A stretch of 44,534 bases of DNA from Actinomycetota bacterium. GTDB lineage: Bacteria; Actinomycetota; Acidimicrobiia; Acidimicrobiales; Ilumatobacteraceae. Location: the NCBI GenBank assembly GCA_015767405.1, contig JADWMG010000003.1:1-44534 (forward strand), given 5' to 3'. Under the pieces are notes generated by a model. That model saw nothing but the letters and a program-made list of their open reading frames with translations. It did no database searches and was not told the origin of the DNA. Position numbers and translations under genes: made by a program. This document shows positions 1 to 8,016 of the stretch, piece after piece (the stretch's first letter is position 1; every line of letters starts with the position of its first letter).

Positions 1-22
1 ACTTCAACCCCTCGCTCATCGA

Positions 23-69
23 TTTGTGTCAGCACATACCGATGGCACACCGGTATGTGCTGACACAAA
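23..69. repeat. Family I hairpin repeat, copy 1 (47 nt)
   Basis: The arms tttgtgtcagcacataccg (23-41) and its exact reverse complement (51-69) form a 19-bp perfect stem around a 9-nt loop. The unit is 47 nt, the same length as the four other copies of this family at 85, 16903, 16975 and 17049. It lies downstream of the minus-strand nuclease lipoprotein gene, whose stop is at 183. It could act as a terminator or a REP-like element; the sequence alone does not decide. Confidence 0.85.
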
Positions 70-84
70 CCCCGGCGGTGTCGA

Positions 85-131
85 TTTGTGTCAGCACATA
101 ACGTTGGCGCACCCGTAGGTGCTGACACAAA
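85..131. repeat. Family I hairpin repeat, copy 2 (47 nt)
   Basis: The outer arms tttgtgtcagcac and gtgctgacacaaa (the latter reads ggtgctgacacaaa at its 5' edge) pair, and the apical part differs from copy 1. It starts 62 nt after copy 1, so the two form a direct tandem. It is the nearer of the two to the minus-strand stop at 183. Confidence 0.8.
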
Positions 132-182
132 CCCGGGGGGACAAGCGATGGGGCGGGGGCGGCACCTGAGCGGCGCGTCGAA

Positions 183-1112
183 CTATGCGGACTCTCCGTA
201 CGCGAAGACAGCGACAAGATTGCCGCTCGGGTCGCGGAGGAAGACCGTGTCGCCGGCGTTGTTCCAAACCGCGCCCTTGCCGTCGCACCAGAACACCTCG
301 TCCGCGTCGTCGTCACCACAGCCGGTGTAGAGCGTCACAGATCGGCCGGGGTCGACTACGAACCCGTCGAACGAGTAACGATGCGAGGCCGATTCGTCGG
401 CGACCTCCCATTCGTCCAAATCGATTGGCTTGTCCGCGACGCTCGTGAACCGAACCCATTCTCCGTTGAGGTTCTCACTGTCATCGCCGGGCGCATCCGA
501 ATTGACCTCAACTTCGATCACCATTCCCTCAACAACAGGATCACCGCAAGCGTCGGGCGCCCAGAGTCCAACCTGCCCACGCTGCGCGGTCGCCTGCAGA
601 TCCGAATAGAGCGCGTCACGGGCGACGTCGGGTTCGTATCGGCGAGAGATCGCGTAACCGCCGGCAACAAGAGCTGCGCCGACATCGATCCCCTCGGCCG
701 TCTCCACGTATCGAAGCGATCGCTCGAACTGGTCGAGGTCGGTTTGATCGGCGACGAGCACCAGGTTTGCGTCAGCGACAAGATCCTCCAGAGCATCGGA
801 GGCTTCCTCGCTGAAACACTCCCCCGACTCGGGCGTGTTGATACCGAGGACCCTGACCTTCAACTCGCCCCCAGGACCGACCACATAGAGCGTGTCGCCG
901 TCGACAACCTCCGTTGCCCGCCAGAACTCTCCCTCGGATTGGGATGAGGCGGTGCCAGAAATGATGCTGCCATCATCGGCAGGCAATTCGGTGCGGACAG
1001 AGCTACTTGTTGCATCGCCTTCTCCATCGGACCCACACGACGCGAGAAGGCCCGCTGCAAGAACTCCAATTACCGCCAGCCCCCTGAGCGAAATACGAGT
1101 GACGCCATTCAC
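183..1112 (-). CDS. Secreted lipoprotein: thermonuclease (SNase) domain plus lamin-tail domain
   Basis: This is a predicted extracellular, lipid-anchored nuclease of 309 aa. I chose the GTG at 1112 because it leads directly into a basic, hydrophobic signal peptide ending in the lipobox LLASC (Cys about 26), and it leaves a 22-nt gap to the upstream gene. An SNase-like domain spans about 60-195, with VVDGDTL, RVLGINTPE and the catalytic-type FERSLRYV segment. A lamin-tail-like beta domain follows at about 205-305 (NGEWVRFTS, LDEWEV, near-terminal NNAGDTVFL), as often found on secreted bacterial nucleases. An acidic, Ser/Asp-rich linker follows the lipobox. Family knowledge suggests calcium-dependent cleavage of DNA or RNA outside the membrane. 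The cyclic-nucleotide-binding gene just upstream on the same strand may be co-transcribed. Two family I hairpins lie beyond its 3' end. Confidence 0.85.
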   Translation of the reverse strand: MNGVTRISLRGLAVIGVLAAGLLASCGSDGEGDATSSSVRTELPADDGSIISGTASSQSEGEFWRATEVVDGDTLYVVGPGGELKVRVLGINTPESGECFSEEASDALEDLVADANLVLVADQTDLDQFERSLRYVETAEGIDVGAALVAGGYAISRRYEPDVARDALYSDLQATAQRGQVGLWAPDACGDPVVEGMVIEVEVNSDAPGDDSENLNGEWVRFTSVADKPIDLDEWEVADESASHRYSFDGFVVDPGRSVTLYTGCGDDDADEVFWCDGKGAVWNNAGDTVFLRDPSGNLVAVFAYGESA

Positions 1113-1134
1113 GGGATCCTGCGACGTGCCTGCG

Positions 1135-1527
1135 TCAGGAATCAGGTGACCGCGCGGCCACGGTCTCCTCGACCCGCTCCACAATGGCCGGGAATTCCTC
1201 CATCATGGTCTTGAACTCCCAACCCATCACCCAAGCCAGAACGGAACGGGTAGTAGGGGTAACGCGTGCGTTTCGTTTATCACCGGCGACAATTCCCGCT
1301 TCGCCGAAGAATTCCCCGGGGCCGAGCTGTGCAACCAACTCGAAGTCGCGGTGGACATCGACCTCGCCCTCGAGGATTACGAAGAACTTGTAGGAGAAGT
1401 CGCCTTCGCTCACAAGACTGCTGCCAGCGACAAACTCACGTTGCTGGAACAACCCCGTGCATTTCTCGACTTCCTCAGTTGTCAGCCCATCGAACAACGG
1501 CAGCGTATTTAGATCCAGCGTCCCCAT
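1135..1527 (-). CDS. Single-domain cyclic nucleotide-binding (cNMP/CRP-type) protein
   Basis: This 130-aa protein is essentially one cNMP-binding beta-roll. It carries the glycine-rich VSEGD turn, ILEGEVDV, and the phosphate-binding cassette GEFFGEAG (about 71-78) followed by RNARV, close to the usual R-[TS]-A pattern that contacts the cyclic phosphate. No helix-turn-helix or kinase domain is attached, so it is not a complete CRP regulator; it may sense a nucleotide or bind a partner. The ATG at 1527 is preceded by AAGGTG at a suitable distance, which I prefer over the adjacent GTG at 1530. The nuclease lipoprotein gene follows 22 nt downstream. Confidence 0.85.
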   Translation of the reverse strand: MGTLDLNTLPLFDGLTTEEVEKCTGLFQQREFVAGSSLVSEGDFSYKFFVILEGEVDVHRDFELVAQLGPGEFFGEAGIVAGDKRNARVTPTTRSVLAWVMGWEFKTMMEEFPAIVERVEETVAARSPDS

Positions 1528-1739
1528 CACTTTTCACCTTGATCCCTACGTACTCGGAGCGTTTCGCCTCCGAGGCACAATAGCCCATTTCCGGCGGTAT
1601 TGACATGAGACAACAGGGCTTCTCTGGTCCACGACTGTCGATTCAGTACCTGGAATCTGGATGAAAGCCTCACCCGAACTACTCACACTTTGAGCCCGAT
1701 ATCAGCCCGTACCCTGCCACGAACAGATCCGATCTTGAC

Positions 1740-1768
1740 TTGACTTGATCAACGCGGGAGCCGATACA
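1740..1768 (+). promoter_or_regulatory. Possible promoter for the small ORF at 1775
   Basis: TTGACT at 1740-1745 (overlapping another TTGACT at 1735) is separated by 17 nt from GATACA at 1763-1768. Transcription from it would begin at about the ATG at 1775, giving a leaderless message. The -10 match is weak, so this is only a candidate. Confidence 0.25.
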
Positions 1769-1774
1769 GAGAAC

Positions 1775-1867
1775 ATGAGATCCTCCCTGCATGCTCTTCA
1801 TCAGCGCTCGGGACTGGCTGGGCCAGTGCTGTTCGCCGTCATGGCGTTCCTGATGTTGGCCAGCTGA
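1775..1867 (+). CDS. Possible 30-aa single-span membrane peptide
   Basis: The otherwise gene-free stretch 1528-1959 contains a short frame of 30 codons. Its N-terminus is basic and polar (MRSSLHALHQRSG) and its second half is a continuous hydrophobic segment (GPVLFAVMAFLMLAS), so the product would be a one-helix membrane peptide. There is no Shine-Dalgarno sequence, but a promoter-like TTGACT-17-GATACA sits where a leaderless transcript would start. A strong hairpin (1891-1939) follows the stop by 24 nt. I recognise no family. The frame may also be chance; the rest of 1528-1774 shows only a 7-bp hairpin (about 1553-1574) upstream of the cNMP gene. Confidence 0.3.
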   Translation: MRSSLHALHQRSGLAGPVLFAVMAFLMLAS

Positions 1868-1890
1868 CGCCGGCCGCCAACCGCCATTCG

Positions 1891-1939
1891 GAATGCGTGA
1901 ACAAGTTGCGCGCATAGTGCGCAAGAAGTTCACGCATTC
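1891..1939. repeat. 49-nt two-level hairpin (singleton)
   Basis: The outer stem gaatgcgtgaac (1891-1902) pairs perfectly with 1928-1939. A 3x3 internal loop follows, then an 8-bp inner stem (1906-1913 with 1917-1924, one G-T) closed by the triloop ATA. It lies 24 nt after the small-ORF stop and 21 nt after the stop of the minus-strand gene ending at 1960, as expected of a bidirectional terminator. The centre cgcatag resembles the centre of the family II repeats. Confidence 0.8.
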
Positions 1940-1959
1940 GGGTTTGGGGTGAGGCAATC

Positions 1960-2259
1960 TCAGCGATGGAATTCAACGCAGAACTTGACGGCGCCCACTG
2001 GGTGCACGTGATGCGGGCGCTGCGGTGGAATCACCTGTCGATCTCCTGTCGCGAGGCGACGAACGTTTGAAGGGGCATCCTCGAACACGAAGTCGAGCTC
2101 CCCCGATTCAACGATCACTTGCCCCCAGACGCCCTCGGCAACTTGATGGGCCGCGAGCAATCCGGCAGGAACCGTGTTTTCGTCGAAGACCGGTGTCGTC
2201 CGCGCCAGAGTCAATCCGTCAGGAAGCTGCGCGAGTTCCACGGCACTAGGCTGGCGCAT
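1960..2259 (-). CDS. DUF1971 / YeaR-TehB-like small cupin protein
   Basis: The protein is about 99 aa and matches the DUF1971 (YeaR/TehB C-terminal-like) fold: LPDGLTLARTTPVFDE, then VPAGLLAAHQ, a GVWGQ strand, and the ending IPPQRPHHVHP...KFCVEFHR. Members are single beta-barrel cupins linked in other bacteria to tellurite or nitrosative stress, with no firm biochemical activity. The ATG at 2259 overlaps the end of the universal stress protein gene by 14 nt, so translational coupling is likely. A longer start at 2301 would overlap more and adds a basic, unconserved leader. It is the last gene of a run acylphosphatase, universal stress protein, DUF1971. Confidence 0.75.
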   Translation of the reverse strand: MRQPSAVELAQLPDGLTLARTTPVFDENTVPAGLLAAHQVAEGVWGQVIVESGELDFVFEDAPSNVRRLATGDRQVIPPQRPHHVHPVGAVKFCVEFHR

Positions 2260-2713
2260 CCTCGTGGCCTGCGCCCTGCGCCAAGACTGGGCAGACCGCA
2301 TTGCGAACTATATGGTCGGAGGTCGAGCCAACCATCGCCCGACGGAAGCCGCCCCGGCCGCTTGTGCCGATTACCACGACACTCGCAGGCAACGACGCCG
2401 CGAGGTCAACAATTGCCGGGCCGGGCGAACCGACGATCGACATCAGCTCGGCATTCTCGAGCCCGAGAGCCGTGACGGTCTCGTCGAGGATCTTCTTCGC
2501 TGCCTCGTCACCACTCGTCACGATGTTCTGTATCCCCCCGGCATCCCAGGCTCCAGTCATGAAGCCACTCCCGGTTTCCAAAGCGGGGTCGACCGGCGAC
2601 GACACGGTGACCACGATCGTCCGATCTGCCGGCGCCAAGAGCGGCAGCGATTGCTTGAGTGCGTGGAGCGCCAGCTCCGAACCATCTGTGCAGAGCATCA
2701 CGATCGAATCCAT
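2246..2713 (-). CDS. Universal stress protein (UspA family)
   Basis: This is a 155-aa single-domain Usp. It starts with MDSIVMLCTDGSELALHAL, the usual first strand with the adenine-contacting Asp. It ends with VVVIGTSGRGG...GSTSDHIVRNAVCPVL, which contains the ATP-binding signature G-2x-G-9x-G-(S/T). It is therefore likely a nucleotide-binding stress or dormancy protein of the cytoplasm. Upstream in-frame sequence is arginine-rich and unlike the family, so the start at 2713 is preferred. The gene lies 56 nt behind acylphosphatase and overlaps the DUF1971 gene that follows. Confidence 0.9.
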   Translation of the reverse strand: MDSIVMLCTDGSELALHALKQSLPLLAPADRTIVVTVSSPVDPALETGSGFMTGAWDAGGIQNIVTSGDEAAKKILDETVTALGLENAELMSIVGSPGPAIVDLAASLPASVVVIGTSGRGGFRRAMVGSTSDHIVRNAVCPVLAQGAGHEDAPA

Positions 2714-2769
2714 GTCACCAAGTATTGCGGCCGTCAGCCCGTTCCGCACAGTCGACTCTGTGAGGTGGG

Positions 2770-3063
2770 CTACTCCGGCGAAGCGGCGCCTGAAACGATG
2801 CGAAAGTGCCGATCGCCACGAGGTGCTTCGTCGAGGACTTCGAGCGCGGTCACATTCGCTTGCGGCGGGCCCATCTGGCACCACTCGAGCAACGTGTCGA
2901 CTGCCTCGCGAGTGCCTTCTGCCGCGAGCTCGACGCTCCCGTCGGAAAGGTTGCGAACCCAACCTGCCACTCCCAGATCAATCGCCATCGAGCGGCACGA
3001 GTCACGGTAGAAAACGCCCTGAACCCGGCCAGACACGATCACCCTGCACCGCACGACGCTCAC
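2770..3063 (-). CDS. acyP: Acylphosphatase
   Basis: A 97-aa protein matches the usual acylphosphatase size of about 90-100 aa. It shows signature 1, GRVQGVFYRDSCR (the Arg that binds the acyl-phosphate), and signature 2, GWVRNLSDGSVE (the catalytic Asn). It hydrolyses acyl phosphates such as 1,3-bisphosphoglycerate or acetyl phosphate. The GTG at 3063 gives the canonical N-terminus (VSVVRCRVIVS); an in-frame extension up to 3180 is atypical for the family. It is divergent from tldD, so 3064-3199 should hold promoters for both. Confidence 0.9.
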   Translation of the reverse strand: MSVVRCRVIVSGRVQGVFYRDSCRSMAIDLGVAGWVRNLSDGSVELAAEGTREAVDTLLEWCQMGPPQANVTALEVLDEAPRGDRHFRIVSGAASPE

Positions 3064-3199
3064 GCCACCAGTCTCGCCGATCGTCTCCCAGGCAACCAGG
3101 CGGCCATCAACAAGAGCTTCCGTCGACGATGCGCAACCTTCCGCCGAGCCCATCCATCTAACCGACCGCCGATCCGTCATCGGCGCGTACGCTCACGGG

Positions 3200-4651
3200 A
3201 TGACCGATCTGCTCATCGAGTCGAGCCAACTCGAAGAACTACTCCGCCAGGCACTGCCCACCGACGTCGACTACGCGTCCGCTCGGCTCGTGGACGAGAG
3301 GTCCGAGCACCTGTCCGTGAGGCAGAACAAGCTCGAACCAATCTTCAACGACTTCGACACCGGAGTGATGATCTCGATCTGGGATGGCGGTGGGCTCGGA
3401 TACGCGGCGACCGCCGATCTGAGCGCCAGTGGGCTCGCAGCGGCAGTCGCTCAGGCCCGGCACTGGGCGTCGGTAACCGCAGGGGCCATGGTTACGACGG
3501 CTCCACCGTCCGAACACGCCGTAGGCACATACGCCTCGCCGGTCGAGGTCGACTGGGACACACTCCCGCTGACCGACAGGCTCGAGTTGCTCCAGCAGCA
3601 ATCACGGCTGCTCGGTATCGACGAGCGCATCGTCGACTGGCGGGCCTCACTCGTCCGCCGAGAGGTCGACCAGCTTCTTGTCACCTCGGGCGGCGCCCGA
3701 ATCGAACAACGCTTCCGTTTCGTCTACCCCAGCCTGCGGGCAACCGCCAACGAGGGCGCGAACACCCAGATCCGAACCTTCGGTGGCCACGCCTTCTGCG
3801 GGCAGGGCGGAGCAGAAGTCTTGGGTCGATACGGATTCGGTGATGCCGCTTCGCAGATCGCCGAGCAGGCACTCGAACTCCTGACTGCTCCGAACTGCCC
3901 GACCGAAACGATGGATCTCCTGCTCGCACCCGATCAGATGGTGCTGCAGATCCACGAGTCGATCGGCCACCCACTCGAACTCGACCGAATTCTCGGCGAC
4001 GAACGCAACTACGCCGGAACGAGCTTCGTCACGCCGGAGATGTTCGGCTCCTTCCAGTACGGGTCCGAACTGCTCAACGTCACGTTCGACCCAACCGTCC
4101 CGGGCCAGCTCGCCAGCTACGGCTTCGACGACGACGGCACGCCTGCCGTACGGCAGCACCTGATCGACAACGGGATCCTCGTTCGAGGGCTCGGCGGCGA
4201 TGTCTCCCAAGCCCGCAGTGGCCTTCCCGGTGTCGCCAACTCTCGCGCCTCAGGATGGAATCGCCCACCGATCGACCGCATGGCCAACCTCAACGTCGAG
4301 CCGGGCGAGTCGACCGTCGAGGAGCTGATCGGCTCCATCGAGGACGGTGTGTATCTCCACACGAACAACTCCTGGTCGATCGACGACAGCCGCAACAAGT
4401 TCCAGTTCAGCTGCGAGTTCGGCCAACGAATCGAGAACGGCGAGATCACCGGCACCGTCCGTAACCCCAGCTACCGCGGCATCTCGCGCACGTTCTGGCG
4501 CAATTTGAAGGGGGTCGCCGATGCCAACAGCTTCACCGTGATGGGCACGCCCAACTGCGGGAAGGGTGAGCTGAACCAGATGGTCGGCACGGGGCATGCC
4601 TCGCCCGCCTGCCTGTTCGGCGACGTCGAAGTGTTCGGAGGCGAAGAATGA
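3200..4651 (+). CDS. tldD: TldD family metalloprotease subunit
   Basis: This 483-aa protein is TldD, the catalytic half of the TldD/TldE heterodimer that degrades unfolded peptides and, in other bacteria, trims microcin or RiPP precursors. The zinc motif HESIGH (His252, Glu253, His257) is intact, and the third ligand is the Cys of PNCGKGE (about 453). It also has the conserved GGDVSQARSG and the FSCEFGQRIENGEI strand typical of the family's C-terminal barrel. The stop overlaps the start of tldE by four bases (ATGA), so the pair is co-translated. No RiPP precursor gene is visible next to it, so a general peptide-clearing role is the safer reading. Confidence 0.93.
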   Translation: MTDLLIESSQLEELLRQALPTDVDYASARLVDERSEHLSVRQNKLEPIFNDFDTGVMISIWDGGGLGYAATADLSASGLAAAVAQARHWASVTAGAMVTTAPPSEHAVGTYASPVEVDWDTLPLTDRLELLQQQSRLLGIDERIVDWRASLVRREVDQLLVTSGGARIEQRFRFVYPSLRATANEGANTQIRTFGGHAFCGQGGAEVLGRYGFGDAASQIAEQALELLTAPNCPTETMDLLLAPDQMVLQIHESIGHPLELDRILGDERNYAGTSFVTPEMFGSFQYGSELLNVTFDPTVPGQLASYGFDDDGTPAVRQHLIDNGILVRGLGGDVSQARSGLPGVANSRASGWNRPPIDRMANLNVEPGESTVEELIGSIEDGVYLHTNNSWSIDDSRNKFQFSCEFGQRIENGEITGTVRNPSYRGISRTFWRNLKGVADANSFTVMGTPNCGKGELNQMVGTGHASPACLFGDVEVFGGEE

Positions 4652-5985
4652 GCGAAGCAGACCACACCTACTTCGATGAGCTGATCACCGCCGCGACAAC
4701 CCGGCTGGTCGGCGACGAGGTGCTCCTCGCCAATGTGACGGGGGAACGGACCGACTTCATCCGGCTCAACAACAACGACGTCCGCCAGGCCGGAACGGTT
4801 GTACAGCGCCGTCTCGCGGTCGACCTCATCGAGGGACAGCGTCACGTCGCCGGAGCGTTCCAGCTGACCGGCGAGCGCTCGATCGACGACGCACGTCTCA
4901 CCGCGCTTCTGGGCCAACTGCGCGAGCAGCGCCGCCTCGTGGCCGACGACCCGTACTTACTCTTCAACACCTCGCCGACCTCAACCGAGCGGATCGAGGC
5001 AGGTTCTATTCCCGAGCCGGATGCCGCGCTCGCCGACATCCGGGCAGCTGGCAAGGGCCGCGATCTCGTCGGCATCTACGCGGCCGGCGACACATACAGC
5101 GGGTTCGCGAACTCGCTCGGCCAACGCAACTGGTTCCAGTCGGCGACGTTCAACCTCGACTGGTGCTTCTACCTGCAGGCCGACAAGGCAGCGAAGAATC
5201 TCTACGCCGGTTTCAACTGGGACGAAGACGCATTCGCCCGCAAGATCGACTGGTCGAATCGCCAGCTCGCGGCACTCGAGCGCGATCCCATCAATCTGTT
5301 GCCTGGCGAGTACCGCACTTACCTGGCACCACGGGCGATGGAAGAGTTCGTGCACTTGATGTCGGTGTACGGCGCCTTCGGCCAACGAGCTCACGCCACT
5401 CGCCAGACCCCCCTACTACGGATGATCGCCGACGACGCGACGCTCTCGCCGCTCATCACCATCTCGGAGAACACGGCCGAGGGCATAGCCCCAAACTTCC
5501 AGTCGGCCGGATTCATCCGCCCGGCCACCGTGCCACTCGTCGTCGATGGTCAATACGCGCAGACCCTCGTTTCACCACGCTCGGCGCAGGAGTACGGCAT
5601 TCCGACCAATGGGGCTTCGAATGGCGAGTACCCCGAATCGATGACGATCGCCCCGGGCACTGTGGCCACCTCGACGGTCAGCGAAGCGCTCGATACTGGG
5701 TTGTTCGTCGGCAACCTGTGGTACACCAACTTCTCAGACCGCATGGCGTGTCGCACCACGGGCATGACACGATTTGCCACGTTCTGGGTGGAAGACGGAG
5801 AGATCGTGGCCCCCGTCAGCGTGCTGCGTTTCGATGACACTGCGTACAACCTCCTCGGCGACCAGTTGGAGGGCCTCACCGACGAAACCGAAGTGCTCCT
5901 CGACACGTCGACCTACATCGAACGCTCCACGATGAGCAGCCAACTTCCCGGAGCTCTGGTCGGCGCGATGCGCTTCGTGCTCTGA
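4648..5985 (+). CDS. tldE: TldE/PmbA family protein, TldD partner
   Basis: At 445 aa this is the non-catalytic partner of TldD. It shares the two-domain PmbA/TldD architecture but has no HExxxH motif, as is normal for TldE. Family-type segments include GIYAAGDTYSGFANS, the PGEYRTYLAPRAMEEFVH region and the late GLFVGNLWYTNFSDR. It begins in the ATGA overlap with tldD. The gene ends 32 nt before a family II hairpin that also follows the convergent sulP gene. Confidence 0.92.
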   Translation: MSEADHTYFDELITAATTRLVGDEVLLANVTGERTDFIRLNNNDVRQAGTVVQRRLAVDLIEGQRHVAGAFQLTGERSIDDARLTALLGQLREQRRLVADDPYLLFNTSPTSTERIEAGSIPEPDAALADIRAAGKGRDLVGIYAAGDTYSGFANSLGQRNWFQSATFNLDWCFYLQADKAAKNLYAGFNWDEDAFARKIDWSNRQLAALERDPINLLPGEYRTYLAPRAMEEFVHLMSVYGAFGQRAHATRQTPLLRMIADDATLSPLITISENTAEGIAPNFQSAGFIRPATVPLVVDGQYAQTLVSPRSAQEYGIPTNGASNGEYPESMTIAPGTVATSTVSEALDTGLFVGNLWYTNFSDRMACRTTGMTRFATFWVEDGEIVAPVSVLRFDDTAYNLLGDQLEGLTDETEVLLDTSTYIERSTMSSQLPGALVGAMRFVL

Positions 5986-6016
5986 GCCGTCCCCACTTCC
6001 ACAACCACCAATTTCT

Positions 6017-6067
6017 CGTTTGTAGGCAGTTTTTTGGTCGTATGCGCCGAAAAATTACCTACAAACG
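6017..6067. repeat. Family II hairpin repeat, copy A (51 nt)
   Basis: The arms cgtttgtaggcagtttttt and aaaaattacctacaaacg pair along most of their length, with one A-C and one G-T position. It lies between the convergent tldE and sulP genes, 32 nt from one stop and 9 nt from the other, a position suited to a bidirectional terminator. Related copies start at 9133, 9239, 10203, 23283, 28524 and 29110. Confidence 0.88.
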
Positions 6068-6075
6068 AAAGACCG

Positions 6076-7791
6076 TCAACTTCGGTCGGACGGGTGCCCG
6101 ATGTCGTCACGTTCGTGGCCTAGTACCGAATCGACTGCGGCGCCGACCGTTGGCGCAAATCGCTCCGGTCCGAAACGATCATCGAGCCCATACCGTACGA
6201 GGCGATCCTTCACCGGGCCCTTCATCTCGGCGATGATGAACTCGATGCCGGCGCCGGCGAGGAAGTCGTCGAGTTCAACGAGATCATCGACCGCGGTCGA
6301 GTCGATATCGGTGATCGCCTCAGCCGCCAGGATCAACGTGGTTATCTCAGGGCCGGCGGCCACCACCGACCGCACGTAATCGGCGAACATGCCACCGTTG
6401 GCGAAGAACAGGGGCGCGTCGAAACGCAGGATAACGATGCCATCGATCCGATTGCCCTCTGGGTGACGGCTTTTGTCGTGGTACCCGCGCGTGCCAGGAA
6501 TCTGCACGAGTTCGGCTCGGTACGGACGCCAGGCTTCGTTGACGAACGCAATGAACGACAGCGCGATCGCGATGACGATGCCCTCCAGCACCCCGACCAA
6601 CACCACCCCCAGAAATGCCGCGATCGACAGCAGTCCCTCGATTGGATTGATCTTCATCAGCCGAACAACAGCAGGAACATCGATGAGGGCACTGGCCGCG
6701 ATGATGACCACTGCCGCGAGCGTCGACGATGGCAGATAGTTCGTAAGCCCCGGCGCGGCGAGAATGAAACCCACGATCAGCAGGGCGCCGGTCACTCCGA
6801 CGAGTTGCGTGCGCGCGCCCGCCTGCTCTGCCACCGGCGTGCGCGACGATGACCCCGACACAGGAAACCCTCCGAACATGCCACTCGCGATGTTGGACAA
6901 GCCAATACCCCGCATCTCCTGACTGCCGTCAACGCTCTGGCCATGGCGTGCCGCGAACGCTCGCGACAGCACCCCGGTGTCAGCGAAGGCGATCAGCGCG
7001 ATACCCAGGGCCGGACCGATGAGGGAACCGACGTCGCCCCATGTCAGGCCTCCCAACGCAGGAGCGGGCAAGCCACTCGGGAGGGCTCCGACAACCGGCA
7101 CTTCATCGTCCAAACCCGCCGCTGCAACCCAGATGATCGCCCCGACAACGGCCACCAACACGCCAGGTACACGCCTGAACAAAAGGCGCAACCCGATCAT
7201 CACCGCCAGCGAAACGATGCCGATGATCATTGCCGTCGAGTTGACGAGCCCGTCGGACACACCCTCGATTGTGGAGCGAAGATCACCGACGAACGAGTCA
7301 GACCCGTTCGTGAAGCCAAGAAGTTTGGGGAGCTGGCCGACGATCACGACAACCGCGATGCCGTTGAGGTAGCCGACGCGAATGGGCTTGGAGAGCAGGT
7401 CCGTGACGAACCCAAGATGCAGCACCCCGCCAAGCAGCAGCAGGAATCCCATCATGATGGCGAGTAGCCCTGCAAGCGCTACGGCGCGGTCCGGATCGCC
7501 GGCGGCGAGGGGGAGAATCGAGGCCGCGATAATTGGCGCGAGCGCGGAGTCCGGACCGAGAATCAATATCCGCGACGGCCCGACCAGTGCATAGACAAGC
7601 AGCGGCACGATCGTTGCGTAGAGACCCGTCTCAGGTGGCAGGCCGGAAGCCTCCGCGTAGCCCATCCCGGCCGGGATGAGCAGTGCTGTCAGCACGACCC
7701 CCGCGAGCAGGTCGTAACGCAACCACGACCGCTGGTAGTTCGCGAGCACGTCGAGGCCAGGAAGCCAATACCGGCGTTCGCTCGCTCGCAT
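6076..7791 (-). CDS. SulP family anion permease with STAS domain
   Basis: This 571-aa protein is a SulP/SLC26-type transporter. The first ~430 residues hold about 10-14 hydrophobic segments, with the family signature region near the N-terminus (DLLAGVVLTALLIPAGMGYAEASGLPP is the sulfate-transporter signature zone) and a QLPKLLGF motif. The C-terminal ~130 residues form a cytoplasmic STAS domain (GIVILRFDAPLFFANGG, then DSTAVDDLVELDDFL). Substrates in the family are sulfate, bicarbonate and dicarboxylates; the sequence does not tell which. No carbonic anhydrase or sulfate assimilation gene is adjacent. Transcription ends at the family II hairpin. Confidence 0.9.
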   Translation of the reverse strand: MRASERRYWLPGLDVLANYQRSWLRYDLLAGVVLTALLIPAGMGYAEASGLPPETGLYATIVPLLVYALVGPSRILILGPDSALAPIIAASILPLAAGDPDRAVALAGLLAIMMGFLLLLGGVLHLGFVTDLLSKPIRVGYLNGIAVVVIVGQLPKLLGFTNGSDSFVGDLRSTIEGVSDGLVNSTAMIIGIVSLAVMIGLRLLFRRVPGVLVAVVGAIIWVAAAGLDDEVPVVGALPSGLPAPALGGLTWGDVGSLIGPALGIALIAFADTGVLSRAFAARHGQSVDGSQEMRGIGLSNIASGMFGGFPVSGSSSRTPVAEQAGARTQLVGVTGALLIVGFILAAPGLTNYLPSSTLAAVVIIAASALIDVPAVVRLMKINPIEGLLSIAAFLGVVLVGVLEGIVIAIALSFIAFVNEAWRPYRAELVQIPGTRGYHDKSRHPEGNRIDGIVILRFDAPLFFANGGMFADYVRSVVAAGPEITTLILAAEAITDIDSTAVDDLVELDDFLAGAGIEFIIAEMKGPVKDRLVRYGLDDRFGPERFAPTVGAAVDSVLGHERDDIGHPSDRS

Positions 7792-8016
7792 ACTGACTTT
7801 CTACTCGGTCGCCGGTCATGTCTCCAGGCCTGTGGCTCGACCGTCGCCGACCGAGAGCAGCGTTGATCGATGCGGTTCTGCGCGCGCTGGCCTGCGGCAC
7901 GAACTCCTGCGTCTGTGTAGTTCTTGAACAGCTGGTCCGCCAAAGTCCACACGCATACGACGAACAGGCAATGATGGAGGGATGGGGATCCACCACCTGC
8001 TCCACGAGAAGAAGCG

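Noticed and set aside
1679-1957. 92-codon minus-strand frame in the gap before the DUF1971 gene
   Set aside because: It has no family features, runs through the hairpin and lacks a ribosome site.
4648-5985. TldE as a damaged TldD copy lacking HExxxH
   Set aside because: Absence of the zinc motif is normal for the TldE/PmbA partner.
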